This document shows, piece by piece, positions 21,252 through 32,892 of a stretch of 64,000 bases of DNA; position 1 is the first letter of the stretch, and each line of letters begins with the position of its first letter. The position numbers and the translations under genes were made by a program. The notes under the pieces are model-generated. The model searched no databases. It saw only the letters and a program-made list of their open reading frames with translations, and had not been told where the DNA came from. This DNA comes from Clusia tigrina (lineage: Eukaryota > Arthropoda > Insecta > Diptera > Clusiidae), in contig OV050030.1 in assembly GCA_920105625.2 (NCBI GenBank), positions 177,831,315-177,895,314 on the forward strand, in the 5' to 3' direction.

Positions 21252-21754
21252 TAAAAACGGTCGTGTAACTAAATGGACGTGAAATCACATGAGCTCCGCC
21301 CTTGTGACATTTATCGTTGTTTAAAACCAAATGACCAATTTTACAAAACCCGCGAAAGAGACGAAACGAAAGTGTAATTTTCAAGAAAGTGTCTAGTTCT
21401 GTTTAGATAATCCTTATAATAACTAATTTGAAATTTATTAAAACTGTTAAATAAACAATCAATTAAACAAAGGAACAGTTATATACATATATGAGTTAAA
21501 AGTTGAAAGAGACAACAAATAAAATAATCCCGGTTGTGTGTGGTGTTGCCACAGTGGACTCTGGCCATAATAAGTGATTAGAGTTACCACCCCAACAAAT
21601 TTAGTTTTTCGTGGTACTTTACATACATACATAAATAAGATTAAAATAGAGCAAAAATATTAATAAATAAAGTTTTTAAAAAACTAAAAACAAAGTATAG
21701 TCGGTAATCGCCAAGAGTGTGCAGCGCTCTCCCCCGTGGGAGAGAACGAGATCT

Positions 21755-22950
21755 ATGAGCGAGTCAGAACAACCTACTAACACTAATGTTCGCTCTTCGT
21801 GGAGTGCACATGCCAAACCCCCAATAATATCCTGCTCCTGTATAGCAGTGGATTGTGCGACAACTACAACAAATTCGTCAACAACAACAACATCTGCCTT
21901 CTCTACGTACGGTACAACAACTACATTCTCAACTACAACTGCGACATCAACATGTTCTTCTGCCTGTGTGCAAATTCCGCCAAAAGGCGTGCAGGTAAGT
22001 CAACTGCAATCGTTACCAAAGAGAGCACGAACCTCACCCACGACAGATAAAGCGAAAAGAACGCCCAACACTAACAAAAAGCAAAAAATTACAAAAAACC
22101 CAAGCCAAAGTAAGTTATCAAACTACTGGTTGAGCGATACTACTTCGGATAGAAAAAACAAATTTGCTGCTTTGACCGTTGATGATGACGAACTTGCTGA
22201 ACCCTCGCACAGTGGACAAGTTGATCAAAATGAGTCCGAAAAGGAAAAAACAACTAGTCCGAAAAAAAAGTTTCAACAAACCACCCCCTATATACGTACA
22301 AGGCGTAGAATGCAAAAAGACGTAAAAAATGCGCTTACCGCTGTTGCTGACAGTAACTTCATATTTAAAATATTAACAAACAATAAAGTACGAGTCCAAT
22401 CGAATGACTCGGAAACATACACAAAAATATTCCAAATGCTAAAGCAAAAAGGTACGAAGCTGTACACATTTAAACCCAAAAATGAAAGAGGTTTCAAACT
22501 CATTCTTCGAAATATGCACCCCGCCGCAGACCAAGAAGAAATTAAAAATGAGCTTGGTGAAAACGGTCACAAAGTTTTAAACATAACTAACATAACTCAA
22601 CGGACAAGAAAACACCGCTACCACTGTTTAGCATAGAACTAAAAACAAATGCTATCAATAAAGATATTTATAGCATTAACAAATTAATGCATTGCATAGT
22701 AGTATTTGAGGCACCTGATCATAAAAGAGAAGTCGCGCAATGCACTAAATGCCAAAAATACGCTAGAAAGCATCCAACAAGTGAATGCCAAAAAAATAAC
22801 CAACGCAGCTGAAATTTAATGTGCCCTATGTGGCGGAAATCATACTGCAAACTACAAAGGCTGTAAAATATACAAAGCCATAAAAATTCAAACGTTTCCA
22901 TCTTTACGCAGAAAGGATCCATTATTACTTCAGACCAAAAATATGGATAT
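21755..22950 (+). pseudogene. J1 ORF1 (gag-like)
   Basis: ATG 21755 gives MSESEQPTNTNVRSSW. A Thr/Ser-rich N-terminal part follows, then a basic region with PKRARTSPTTDKAKR and the KFAALTVDDDE segment. Next comes the domain preceding the knuckles in Jockey ORF1 (SNFIFKILTNNKVRVQSNDS, FKLILRNMHPAADQEEI). The frame stops at 22636. The sequence continues in another frame with FSIELKTNAINKDIYSINKL and a knuckle CTKCQKYARKHPTSEC, then decays after a TGA near 22812. It has at least one frameshift and two stops. Confidence 0.82.
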
Positions 22951-23136
22951 GATCGGTAGTTAAAGCAGGCGTAAGCTATGCCGAAATTGCATTGTCGTCA
23001 AATCCAAATAAAACTGAAGAAAATACAAAAAATTCAAACGATAGTGATATTAATGAACTTAAAGACATGGTGAAATCCCTAATCCATCAAATGACGAATA
23101 TGATGAATATCATTACAATGTTACTAACAAGCTAAA

Positions 23137-25765
23137 ATGCACGAAAGTAATAGTTTAATAATTGTAGCCTGGAATGCAAATGGCCTAACAAAACATTATC
23201 TTGAGCTGTAGCAATTTTTGTCTGACAAGAAAATTGATATAGCTCTAGTATCATTTAGCACATTTTACGAACAAAAGCTATTTAGTATTTTCTGGATATA
23301 AAATTTATGTGACAAATCTTCCTGATAGTAAAGCTCGTGGTGGGACAGCTATCATAATAAATTCACTATCAAAACATACTGAAGGGCAACCATATGCAAC
23401 ACCTCATATTCAATCCACTACTGTGCAAATTGAGGATACAAACGGGACAATACTCATTTCCTCAGTTTACTGTCCCCCCAGACACCTAATAACGACGGAT
23501 CAATCTGATTACTACATAAAGACGCTTGGCGTAAGATTCATTGCAGCTGGAGATCTGAATGCAAAACACACTGACTAGGGATCTAGGCTAACCAATAAAA
23601 AAGGACGAAATCTGATTAATGCTATAAACAAAAATAACTGCAGATTTTTAAGCTCAGGTGAACCCACATGCTGGCCAACAGATAGCAAAAAGAAACCAGA
23701 TCTATTCGACTTCAGCATAACAAAAAATATAAAGTGTAACCAATTAAAAATTACCGCTTGTTTTGAAGTTTCTTCAGACCACTCTCCGATAATACTTGAC
23801 TACACAACTGACATCAAACCCATAGAACCAATAGCTAAGATTTTTAACCACAAAACAAACTGGAATGAGTATAGACAGCATATTGAAAATCAACTGAATA
23901 TGTCTAACACACTGAAAACACAATTAGACATTGAACGTGCCATTATTCACTTCAACGATGTGGTCCTAGACGCAGGAATCAAATCAAGCCAACAGCATAC
24001 ATTTAGAAGAAATAAACTTACAACGGATATTTTCATAAGAAAGCAAATTATTGAGAAGAGAAAGCTGAGAAAGAGGTGGCAGCTAACTAGATCGCCTGAG
24101 GACAAACACAATTTAAATATAGCCTGCAAAAAACTCAAGAAAATATTAACTAAAAGACAAAATATAGAAGTTGAAAATTACCTAAAAAACTTGACGCCTA
24201 CCCAGGATACTAACTACTCATTATGGAAATGCACAAAGAAATTAAAAACTCAGATAAGGTATCAGCCACCACTACGGAAAGATGACAACTCATGGGCTAC
24301 TACCAATGAAGAAAAAGCAACTGCAGTGGCTAAATACTTTGCAAAAGTCCTATCAAATGACGAAGATAAATATATTGAAACACGGAATGACTTAAATATA
24401 GATATTACAACCAAAATTAAGAAACAAACACAACAGAATTAACTAATTGCATTAAAAAACAAATAAACCACAAAAAAAACACCAGGATACGATATGTTGA
24501 CAGGAAAAGCTCTTGCTGAGCTACCTACTATAGGTTATAACTACTTAAGGAATGTTATCAACTCAATATTCCGACTACAATTTTTACCCAAAGTATGGAA
24601 AGTTGCTGAAATTATTGCACTACCGAAGCAGGGAAAAGATGCTACAACTGCTTCTTCGTATAGACCAATTAGCCTACTTCCCATAATCTCTAAATTTACT
24701 GAAAAACTATTACATGATAGACTTAGCCAGATCCTTGACAATAAAAACATTATACCAAATCATCAATTCGGCTTCAGAAAACGACATCCAACAATTCAAC
24801 AGATACACCGTATAACAAACAAAATTGAAGCAGACATAGAATATAAGCGGTACTGCGTTGCTGTATTCTTAGACGTTGCAAACGCATCTGACAAAGTATG
24901 GCATAAACATGACTGCTGCATAAACTGAAGACGATGCTGCCACTTGACTACTATTTGATTGTTGAAAGTTTGCTTAGTGATCGTTACTTTAACGTCAAAT
25001 ATAATGAAGAGTGTTTGTCTATTCATCCTACAACAGTTGCAGTTCCTCAAGGGAGTGCTATATGTAATATTGACCTCAGATATTCCACCTCCAAAAGAGC
25101 TGAATATCACAATTGCTACCTTTGTTGACGACACAATCCTCTTAGCATCTGACAAATATCTAAATATTGCGACTGCAAATCTGCAGATATACACAGAGAA
25201 TGTTAAGGAATGGTTTGATAAATGGTGCTTGAAAATTAATGAAGATAAGACTGTACAAAAAATTTTTACAGCTAAAACAAAATTTAACCCAATACCTATT
25301 AAAATAAACAATAAAGATATAAAAATAGGGTCTACTATTAAATACCACATGGACTCCAAGTTAAATTGGCACTACCACAACAAACAAAAAACGAAACAAA
25401 TAAAAGAAAAATTTAGTTAACTATATTGGTTAATGGGTAAGCAATCTAAACTCACAATTAACAACAAGTTGCTGTTATACAATTGTGTTATAAAGCCAAT
25501 TTGGACGTACGGACTCCAAGTATAGGGAACGGCAAAGCAGTCACACATAGGAAAATTTTCACCGACAGCAATCTAAAATATTAAGAGTGATCACAAAGTC
25601 TGGTTGGTACACAAAAAATGAAGACATACACCGGAAACTAAATATGACAAGAATTGACGAAGAGATAAAAAAGATATCCTCAAAATACTACGATATTCTG
25701 CATGGACATAATAACGAAGAAATAGACGAGTTGCTGCATATGGAGGAGACCACCCTGCGCTTTTA
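23137..25765 (+). pseudogene. J1 ORF2: AP endonuclease and reverse transcriptase, many stops
   Basis: The start at 23137 reads MHESNSLIIVAWNANGL, the endonuclease N-terminus, and hits a TAG near 23209. Further endonuclease blocks are SSVYCPPRHL, IAAGDLNAKHTD and SSDHSPIILDY. RT blocks include SYRPISLLPIISKF, HQFGFRKRHPTIQQ, AVFLDVANASDKVWH (motif A with AFD changed to ASD) and TFVDDTILLAS (motif C). Thumb and C-terminal traces run to about 25765. Frames shift repeatedly, for example near 24928 and 25100. The element is inactive. Confidence 0.85.
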
Positions 25766-26011
25766 AAGAGAACTTGACCAAACGACCTAATGAACTAGGA
25801 AATCCAGACTACACATATTAGTAATAGTATTATAAATGTAAATGTAAATAATTATCATAAACATAATTTTGATCATAAATTGTTGTATCACTTCTTGGCA
25901 CTGGCCAAAATGTGTTTTTAATATTAATTGCCAAACAAATTGTCAAATCATGTACTAGGTGTCAATTTAATGGTGACAGATGTGTGAAATAAAGGGAAAT
26001 AAAAAAAAAAT

Positions 26012-26246
<235 letters not shown>

Positions 26247-26577
26247 GCGGCTGAGATCATCACGCTTTCGTCAACGTTCTGTTGCATGATCTTGTTGCTA
26301 CTATGTAATAATAATTTTAAAACTGGTCTTTAAAAAAAAATTTTTTTACTCCTAATCGCCAATGTAATGTAAACCACGAGTTTAGTTATCAGAGCTCAGT
26401 ACTAGACTGATTGTACTTTATTTAGTTCAACTTAGCTTAGGCTTAATATATAACAATGTATAGCAATGCCACGTACGTATATAAAAACATTTATAATACA
26501 TATGAATATAAGAGAGAAGAGATTATATAATGGGAATATTTACAAAAGACAAATAACCCAATAGGAATACTACAATA
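26247..26577. other. unassigned spacer
   Basis: 331 bp of unique-looking sequence between two (TA)n arrays. There is no ORF of note. It contains an A run (26330-26340) and a CTTTATTTAG...TTAGGCTTAA stretch similar in composition to the LTR fragments near 3830 and 32575, so an LTR remnant is possible but not shown. Confidence 0.4.
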
Positions 26578-26812
<235 letters not shown>

Positions 26813-27662
26813 ACTTATACAAATTAATAGATTACCTGTTCCTGCTGCTGGGTAGGCCAGACGCGTCAGTCCTGCGGTCGCTAAGGCGTGCGGTCTGACG
26901 GCAAAGGAATGCAGTGTTGCAACTGCGGCGGCTAATGAATAAGCAACAATACAATTCAGTTCGGTTCCACAATTAGTTTATTCGCAATTTTTATTATATT
27001 AAATACTGGTTCCACAATTAGTTTATTCACAATGTTTATTATATTAAATACTTCGCAATTTACTAATTTTATTATATTAAATACTTCGCAATTTATTAAA
27101 ATATCCAATTAAACTTAATCGCACAACCGTGTTTTTCAGACAACCGTATTCTTTCGTCTCCCAATCAAAACTTAACTAATCCCTAATTCTGAGTTCGTCA
27201 CGAAGCCTCTGTTCGGAGGCCTACGTGACCTAAAGTGTCGCGACAGCAAACCTCAACGCTCCCACAGTTTGGGTTCCCGCCACTTTCGCTTTCCGGTGCA
27301 GCGACCGATTGAGCTCGATTTCACCGAATGCACTTGATCGATGCAGAATCAGCGAAATGCAGGTAATCGAACTGCAGCACCGTCGTTTGGGTGCTTTGGG
27401 GCGGAAGTCTGACCGTAGCAAATACCTTAGAGCGAGGTGGATGTCCCACACGCGCATGGTGGACGGACAGACGGACAGCATGCACGCGCGAGATAGACGG
27501 GCGTCTGTGCACGCGCAAGCAAAAACGCGCAAGCCAAAGCTGACGCTGACGGATCGACAACTTGTACGGGGACATGAAGCGTAGAGCTGACGCTGACGGA
27601 TCGACAAATTGTACGCGCACATGACGAGCCGGTGGAAAGCCACAAAGCACCCCACTAATTTA
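26813..27662. other. unassigned spacer with internal repeats, possibly an LTR remnant
   Basis: 850 bp. The first part (26830-26940) and the last part (27230-27650) are GC-rich. A middle AT-rich part holds a 45-bp tandem repeat starting GGTTCCACAATTAGTTTATT at 26963 and 27008, with a shortened continuation to about 27105. AGCTGACGCTGACGGATCGA recurs at 27538 and 27585. Open frames across it run into the neighbouring (TA)n arrays and are not credible genes. Several TTTATT motifs (AATAAA on the minus strand) would suit a minus-strand LTR, but no termini or target duplication were found. Confidence 0.45.
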
Positions 27663-27665
27663 CAT

Positions 27666-27715
<50 letters not shown>

Positions 27716-27716
27716 A

Positions 27717-27794
<78 letters not shown>

Positions 27795-27818
27795 TATATA
27801 TATATATATATGTGTATA

Positions 27819-27903
<85 letters not shown>

Positions 27904-28004
27904 TCATGTATATTCATTTGTATATATATGTATTCGTATTTGTATGTATTGTATATGTATATGTATTCGTATTATATATGTAAATGAATATGTATATTTA
28001 TATG

Positions 28005-28098
<94 letters not shown>

Positions 28099-28218
28099 TG
28101 AGTATGTTTATGTATATATGTATATCTATATGCATATGTTTATTTATATATACGAGTGAATATGTACATGCATATGAATATGTATATGTATATGAATATG
28201 TATATGAATATTAATATG
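27663..28218. repeat. (TA)n compound microsatellite, two long TA blocks
   Basis: TA blocks at 27668-27895 and 28010-28094, with TATG/TATTCG-rich sequence between and after. It ends where the J2 leader begins. Confidence 0.93.
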
Positions 28219-28473
28219 TAATGTTTTTCTTTCGTAAACTCTCTCGGAGTAAACACGTGTTTGACGCTCTAGTCAAATTTCATATTTTTCACAATTCACA
28301 TTATTATTAATAGCAAAAATTAATATTATTAATAACAAAAATAAGCGAAAAGACGCTGCCACTTGGCTTACAGAGTGATTGAGATAATTTATATTAAATT
28401 CAAATATTAAATAGTTGGTCTCATTTAAAATAAGTGAAACAGTAATAATTTAATAAAAGTGCGAAAAATTAAC

Positions 28474-30075
28474 ATGTTACGACCCCCCCGAGGGAACGCA
28501 TACCGTCTCAACAAATGGTCGCTCTCCCAATTATCAGATGTGCCCAATTATCAGATGTGGATAACTCAAAATCAGTGAATCCCATGTACACCCTGGCTAC
28601 AAGCAACTGCGACTTCATTAGCTCGTGCAGCCCAAGCTGGAACTGCACCTATTAACCAGCCGCAATCACCTACCTTGGTAAGTCCAGCTTCTGCAAACTC
28701 TCAAAGTACTCAACCCCTGCTTTCTACCAAGACTGCGTATGAACAGCCACAACGACAAGTAAGCACATCCAAACTAGTTGCGCTCGCAAATCAACAGTAA
28801 CAAAAAAAAAACCACCAAAGCGTGTGTACGAGCAAACCACGTCCAAACACAAATGCTCTCAAGTCCAAACACAAATGGAACCATCTAAATCTTGCTCTCA
28901 GATTACTAGCTCTCTCAATACACAATACCCAGTAGGAAATATGTAGGCGATTCCACCACCGAAAACTCAACGCCCAGTAGGAAATGAGATAAAGAGTAAA
29001 ATCCAAACTGGTATGGACCGTTACATAGAAGTCATAAAACGAAAACGTAGCCCAAAATCTGCCAAACCAAATAAAGTTACAAAACTTCTAAAGACTGATT
29101 ACGGATCCAATACAAATCGATTTGCTTTACTTAGCAACGATGATGATAAGGTGGTTCCATCGAAATCCTTTAGTCTGCCACCCATTTACGTCCGAGAAAA
29201 AAGTTCAGCTGCTTTAGTAAGAAATCGAATTCAAATTAGTGGCGCCAACAGTTTCCAAGTCGTACCACTTACCAAGGGCGATATCCACGAAACAAAAATC
29301 CAGATATACTCTGAAAACAATTACCACAAGGTTGTTAACTTCCTCTACATGAACAAGCAAAACTACTACACTTACCAACTGAAGGGTAGCAAAGGGTTAA
29401 CAGTAGTTATCAAAGGTATCGAGCCATGCGTTCCCTCCGACAAAATCAAAGAGGCACTTAATGAAGTTGGTCATAACACTAAATTGGTATTCAACATAAA
29501 AAACCGCAGCCACTGTTTCGGATCGAATTAGAACCAGAGCTAAAGAAACTCTAAAATGGAGAAGCTCATCCCATTTACAACATGCGCTACCTAATGCACC
29601 GAAAAATAACGGTAGAAGAACCTCTGTTCAGTGCACAAATTGCCAAGAATTTGGGCACACTAAATCATACTGCACTCTACGTAGTGTTTGTGTCATCTGC
29701 GGAGATCTACACACTTCATCCCAGTGTCCATCTAATAAAATGGATATATCAGTGAAGAAATGCAGCAATTGCGGTGGAAACCACACTGCCAATTATAGAG
29801 TTAGCGCTGTGTACAGCACCGTGAAACAAAAATATTCCAAAACCATAGGTCAAAACAGCAACAAAAAGACTTCAGCTTACACTGAGCGATCACTATTCCC
29901 TAATATAACCCATTCAGCACGACCATTGCAATCTCAACTGGTATCATATGCAAGTATTGTAAAAAATACCACCCAGCTCGAATCCGCAAATATCCAAATA
30001 ACTTGCCAAATAACTTGTCCAAACCATGAACCAGTTCATGGTCTCGATGCAAAATATGATGCAGGAAATGATTAG
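28474..30075 (+). pseudogene. J2 ORF1 (gag-like, zinc knuckles)
   Basis: A start is likely at 28474 (MLRPPRGNAYRLNKW), with a stop 34 codons on. The better-preserved part starts at 29013 (MDRYIEVIKRKRSPKSAKP) and covers the Jockey pre-knuckle domain (YYTYQLKGSKGLTVVIKGIE, KIKEALNEVGHNTKLV). After a stop at 29531 and frame changes, three knuckles are visible: CTNCQEFGHTKSYC, CVICGDLHTSSQC and CSNCGGNHTANY. The C-terminal part ends near 30075. A 17-bp direct repeat (CCAATTATCAGATGTG) at 28526-28558 may be one of the lesions. Confidence 0.8.
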
Positions 30076-30114
30076 AAACCAATCCCTTCTACTACAAACC
30101 CTTTTATCCAAATC

Positions 30115-32215
30115 ATGAGATCGATCAAACTTTGCCATTGGAACGCAAACTGCTTAAGCCAACACCGATTATAATTAATTCACTTTTTAAACATCCATCA
30201 AATAGACATAATGCTTATTTCAGAAACACTTTTCACAGAAAAAAATAGTTTTAAAATCCCGCACTACAAACTGTATACCACAAACAATCCTCAAGGCAAA
30301 GCCTGTGGAGGCACCGCAATACTAATAAAAAGCAGAATAAAACACCATTCACTAACCAGCTTCAGTAAAGACTATTTGCATGCAACGTCAATATGCATTG
30401 AAGAGTACATCGCAAATTTCACAGCAATTTATTGTCCGCCGCGGTTCAGTGTAACAGAACAGCAATACAACGACTTTTTTGCATCCCTCGGGACTAAATT
30501 CATAGTTGCCGGGGACTTCAACGCGAAACACACTTACTTGGGTTTCCGCCTGATCACACCCAAAGGCAGAAAACTATGGACGGTTGTCAGTAAACTTGGC
30601 CTGGACAGAGTATCTTCCAATCAACCAACATACTGGCCCTCAGGCAGGCGGAAAACACCAGATTTGATCGATTTTGGGATTCAAAGGTCTTGCTAGATCG
30701 AATATATCTGCGATACCGTGCTATGATTTGTACTCAGACCACTCGCCAATAACAATCAAAATCAACTCCGCTATTACACCCCCACCAGATTCACATTTAA
30801 TGTTGCATAATAAATTTACCAACTGGATAAACTACAAAAAATTCATAAGTACTCACCTTCAGCATGACTGTAAACTGACAAACTCCCATTATATAGATTA
30901 TGCGATAAAAACATTAAATCAGCTGATGCTATTAGGGGCTAAAGTAGCAACTCCTGCAAAAAAAAAACCAATGCAGAATTAGAAACTCAATCTTCAGTTC
31001 TAATGAAATCGAAGCTCTAGTTAAACAGAAATGGAATCTGAGAAGGAAATGGCAACAATCCAGATCACCAAACCTTCAAAATCAACTGTCATGCTGCTCC
31101 AGGAAGCTTGGAACGATCCTTAAAGCGACAAAAGTGAAAGAACTTCAGCAGTATCTTGAAAACTTATCCCCCACTATATCTACTGATTATTCCTTGTGGA
31201 GAGCAGCGAGAAACTTGAAGCATCCTGTCTTCACCGACTCGCCTCTACATTTAAGTGAGGGAACCTGGGCTAGAAGTTGCAGTGAAAAGGGTTCGCTAGA
31301 CACCTTAAAGGTGTTTTCACCCCAAATCCGCCAACAACGAGCTTCCAGTTTCTGACTTTGATTTCGCAGCACACACAAATACCTCTCGTAATAAAAACCA
31401 AAAATTTATTTCAAGCGGTGTACCAATACCTAAACATTAAAAAATCCCAGGGACATTGCGAAATAACAGGTAGGATAACAAAAGCACTACCCCATTCAGC
31501 TTGTATTCGTTTAGTGCATCTCTTCAACGCTCTCCTTCGAGTCGGCTATTACAGCCATTTTATGCTCAAACGCTTGCCCTAAAACAGCTATCAGTCACCT
31601 CCAAAAACATCTTAACTTGATGGAGGTCTGGCTAGCTAACTGGAGAATTAAAGTCAACGAATCCAAATGTGCTCACGTCACGTTCACTCTGAGAGTGGGA
31701 ACATGCCCTTCTCTAAAAATAAACGGACAATCCATCCCACAGACCAAAAACATTCAGAACTTAGGTATTCATCTTGACCGGAGGCTTACATGGGGTAAAT
31801 ATATAGAAGCTAAAAAAACTGAAGTAAAACTAAAAATCAATTAACTTCACTGGCTTGTAGGCAAAAAGTCAAAACTATCCCTATCTTACAAAATACTACT
31901 ATACAAAGCCGTTGTAAAGCCAATATGGACCTGCGGAATCCAGCTGTGGGGAACCGCATCGCCCTCTAATATTGTTAAACTCCAACGTAGCCAATCAAAA
32001 TGCCTTAGGACAATTACAGGTGCACCCTGGTACTAAAAAAATGAGAATATCTACAAAGATTTAAACGTATCTACAATAAAAAAAGAAATAAAAAAAGCTG
32101 CAGAGATTACTCACAGAAGCTGTAACTATACCCGAACACCTTAGCAAGGGAGCTATTGTCACACAAAGGTCACGAACGATTAAAAAGGAAAGATACAATT
32201 AACCTGCTACAATAG
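30115..32215 (+). pseudogene. J2 ORF2: endonuclease and RT lacking the catalytic core
   Basis: ATG 30115 reads MRSIKLCHWNANCLSQHRL then a stop. Endonuclease blocks follow: DIMLISETLFTEKNSF, GGTAILIKSRIK, FIVAGDFNAKHTYLG, PDLIDFGI and SDHSPITIKI. The RT N-terminal part reaches ITGRITKALPHSACIRLVHL near 31530. It then jumps at about 31565-31580 directly to the thumb region (LQKHLNLMEVWLANWRIKVN). RT motifs A and C are therefore missing. The C-terminal portion continues to about 32215 with VVKPIWTCGIQLWGTAS. Several frameshifts are present. Confidence 0.8.
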
Positions 32216-32441
32216 ATATGCACTCTGTATATATAATCTCATCTGTACTGTATAATATAATGTGTACCTATATAATCCTATGCTAATTGATGTTATGTTC
32301 GGACCATTGGCGAAGAACTTATTAATTTTAAATTAGTTCTTAAGATTCGAAAACTTATTGTGAGTTTCTTATATTCTAAGAAAGATTCAATAAATAATAT
32401 ATATTAAAAAAAATATATATGTATACATACTGTTACGAAAT

Positions 32442-32892
32442 TGCCCTCTTAGCAATTTATTCTGTTACGAAATTGCGCTCTTGACAATTCACTCTAACTC
32501 TCTGTACTCGGATTCGTAGTAATGTATCGTGTAGTATTCAAACAATCTCTGGTTAAATTAAAATAACTGACTTTATTTATTTACACACTTAATATTAGGC
32601 TTAAAGTTTACTTTATTACAATTTATACTTTATTTCACAATTCATTGATCACTTTATTTAATAATGAATTTCATCACTTTACAAAATAACAATTAGAAAT
32701 ACTGCTTGTTCGAATATAATGTTCGATGTACACACTGTTACGATTTCTGCTTAACTGTCTTCGACTTTGAACAGTCTTGCGGTTTTTATGGCTTCGAATG
32801 GTTGAGGTGGAAACTTCTACAATGGCGTAGAAGTTTCTGGATCATTCTAGAAACTTATATACACCACGAATCTTATATACACGTATATACCG
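32442..32892 (-). mobile_element. LTR fragment, minus orientation
   Basis: The left end has two 22-bp-spaced copies of TGTTACGAAATTGC (32442 and 32464), complement of an LTR end ...AATTTCGTAACA. Many TTTATT runs (AATAAA on minus) lie at 32570-32665, and promoter-like motifs lie further right. The composition and order resemble the solo LTR at 3741-5261. The right end is cut by the hAT sequence at about 32893. No primer-binding site or coding sequence adjoins it. Confidence 0.5.
32753..32852 (-). promoter_or_regulatory. heat-shock-element-like promoter in the LTR fragment
   Basis: Three paired GAA/TTC units occur: GAAACTTC (32810-32817), GAAGTTTC (32830-32837) and TTCTAGAA (32845-32852). The first two also form a perfect 11-bp hairpin (32810-32820 with 32827-32837). 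On the minus strand a TATA-like CCATAAAAACC (32781-32791) follows, and an initiator-like GACAGTT lies about 30 bases beyond. The arrangement resembles a fly heat-shock promoter; function is inferred only. Confidence 0.4.

Larger units (their letters stand above)
21252..26011 (+). mobile_element. J1: Jockey-clade non-LTR element, degraded
   Basis: A leader of about 0.5 kb (21252-21754, no other gene seen) is followed by a gag-like ORF1 with zinc knuckles, an endonuclease/RT ORF2 full of stops, a short 3' region (25766-25990) and a terminal AAATAAAAAAAAAA tail ending at 26011. Both ends touch TA-rich repeats, so a target duplication cannot be defined. The element is close to full length. Confidence 0.85.
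28219..32410 (+). mobile_element. J2: Jockey-clade non-LTR element with internal RT deletion
   Basis: A leader (28219-28473) is followed by a broken ORF1 with three knuckles, ORF2 with an endonuclease and a shortened RT, and a 3' region (32210-32400) ending AATAAATAATATATATTAAAAAAAA. It is related to J4 (endonuclease blocks MLISET, GGTAILIK and VAGDFNAKHT align) but is a different copy. It is flanked on the left by (TA)n. Confidence 0.83.

Noticed and set aside
27230..27907. A 225-codon minus-strand frame through the GC-rich spacer
   Set aside because: It starts inside a TA array, has repeat-derived segments (LSIRQRQL twice) and no recognisable domain.
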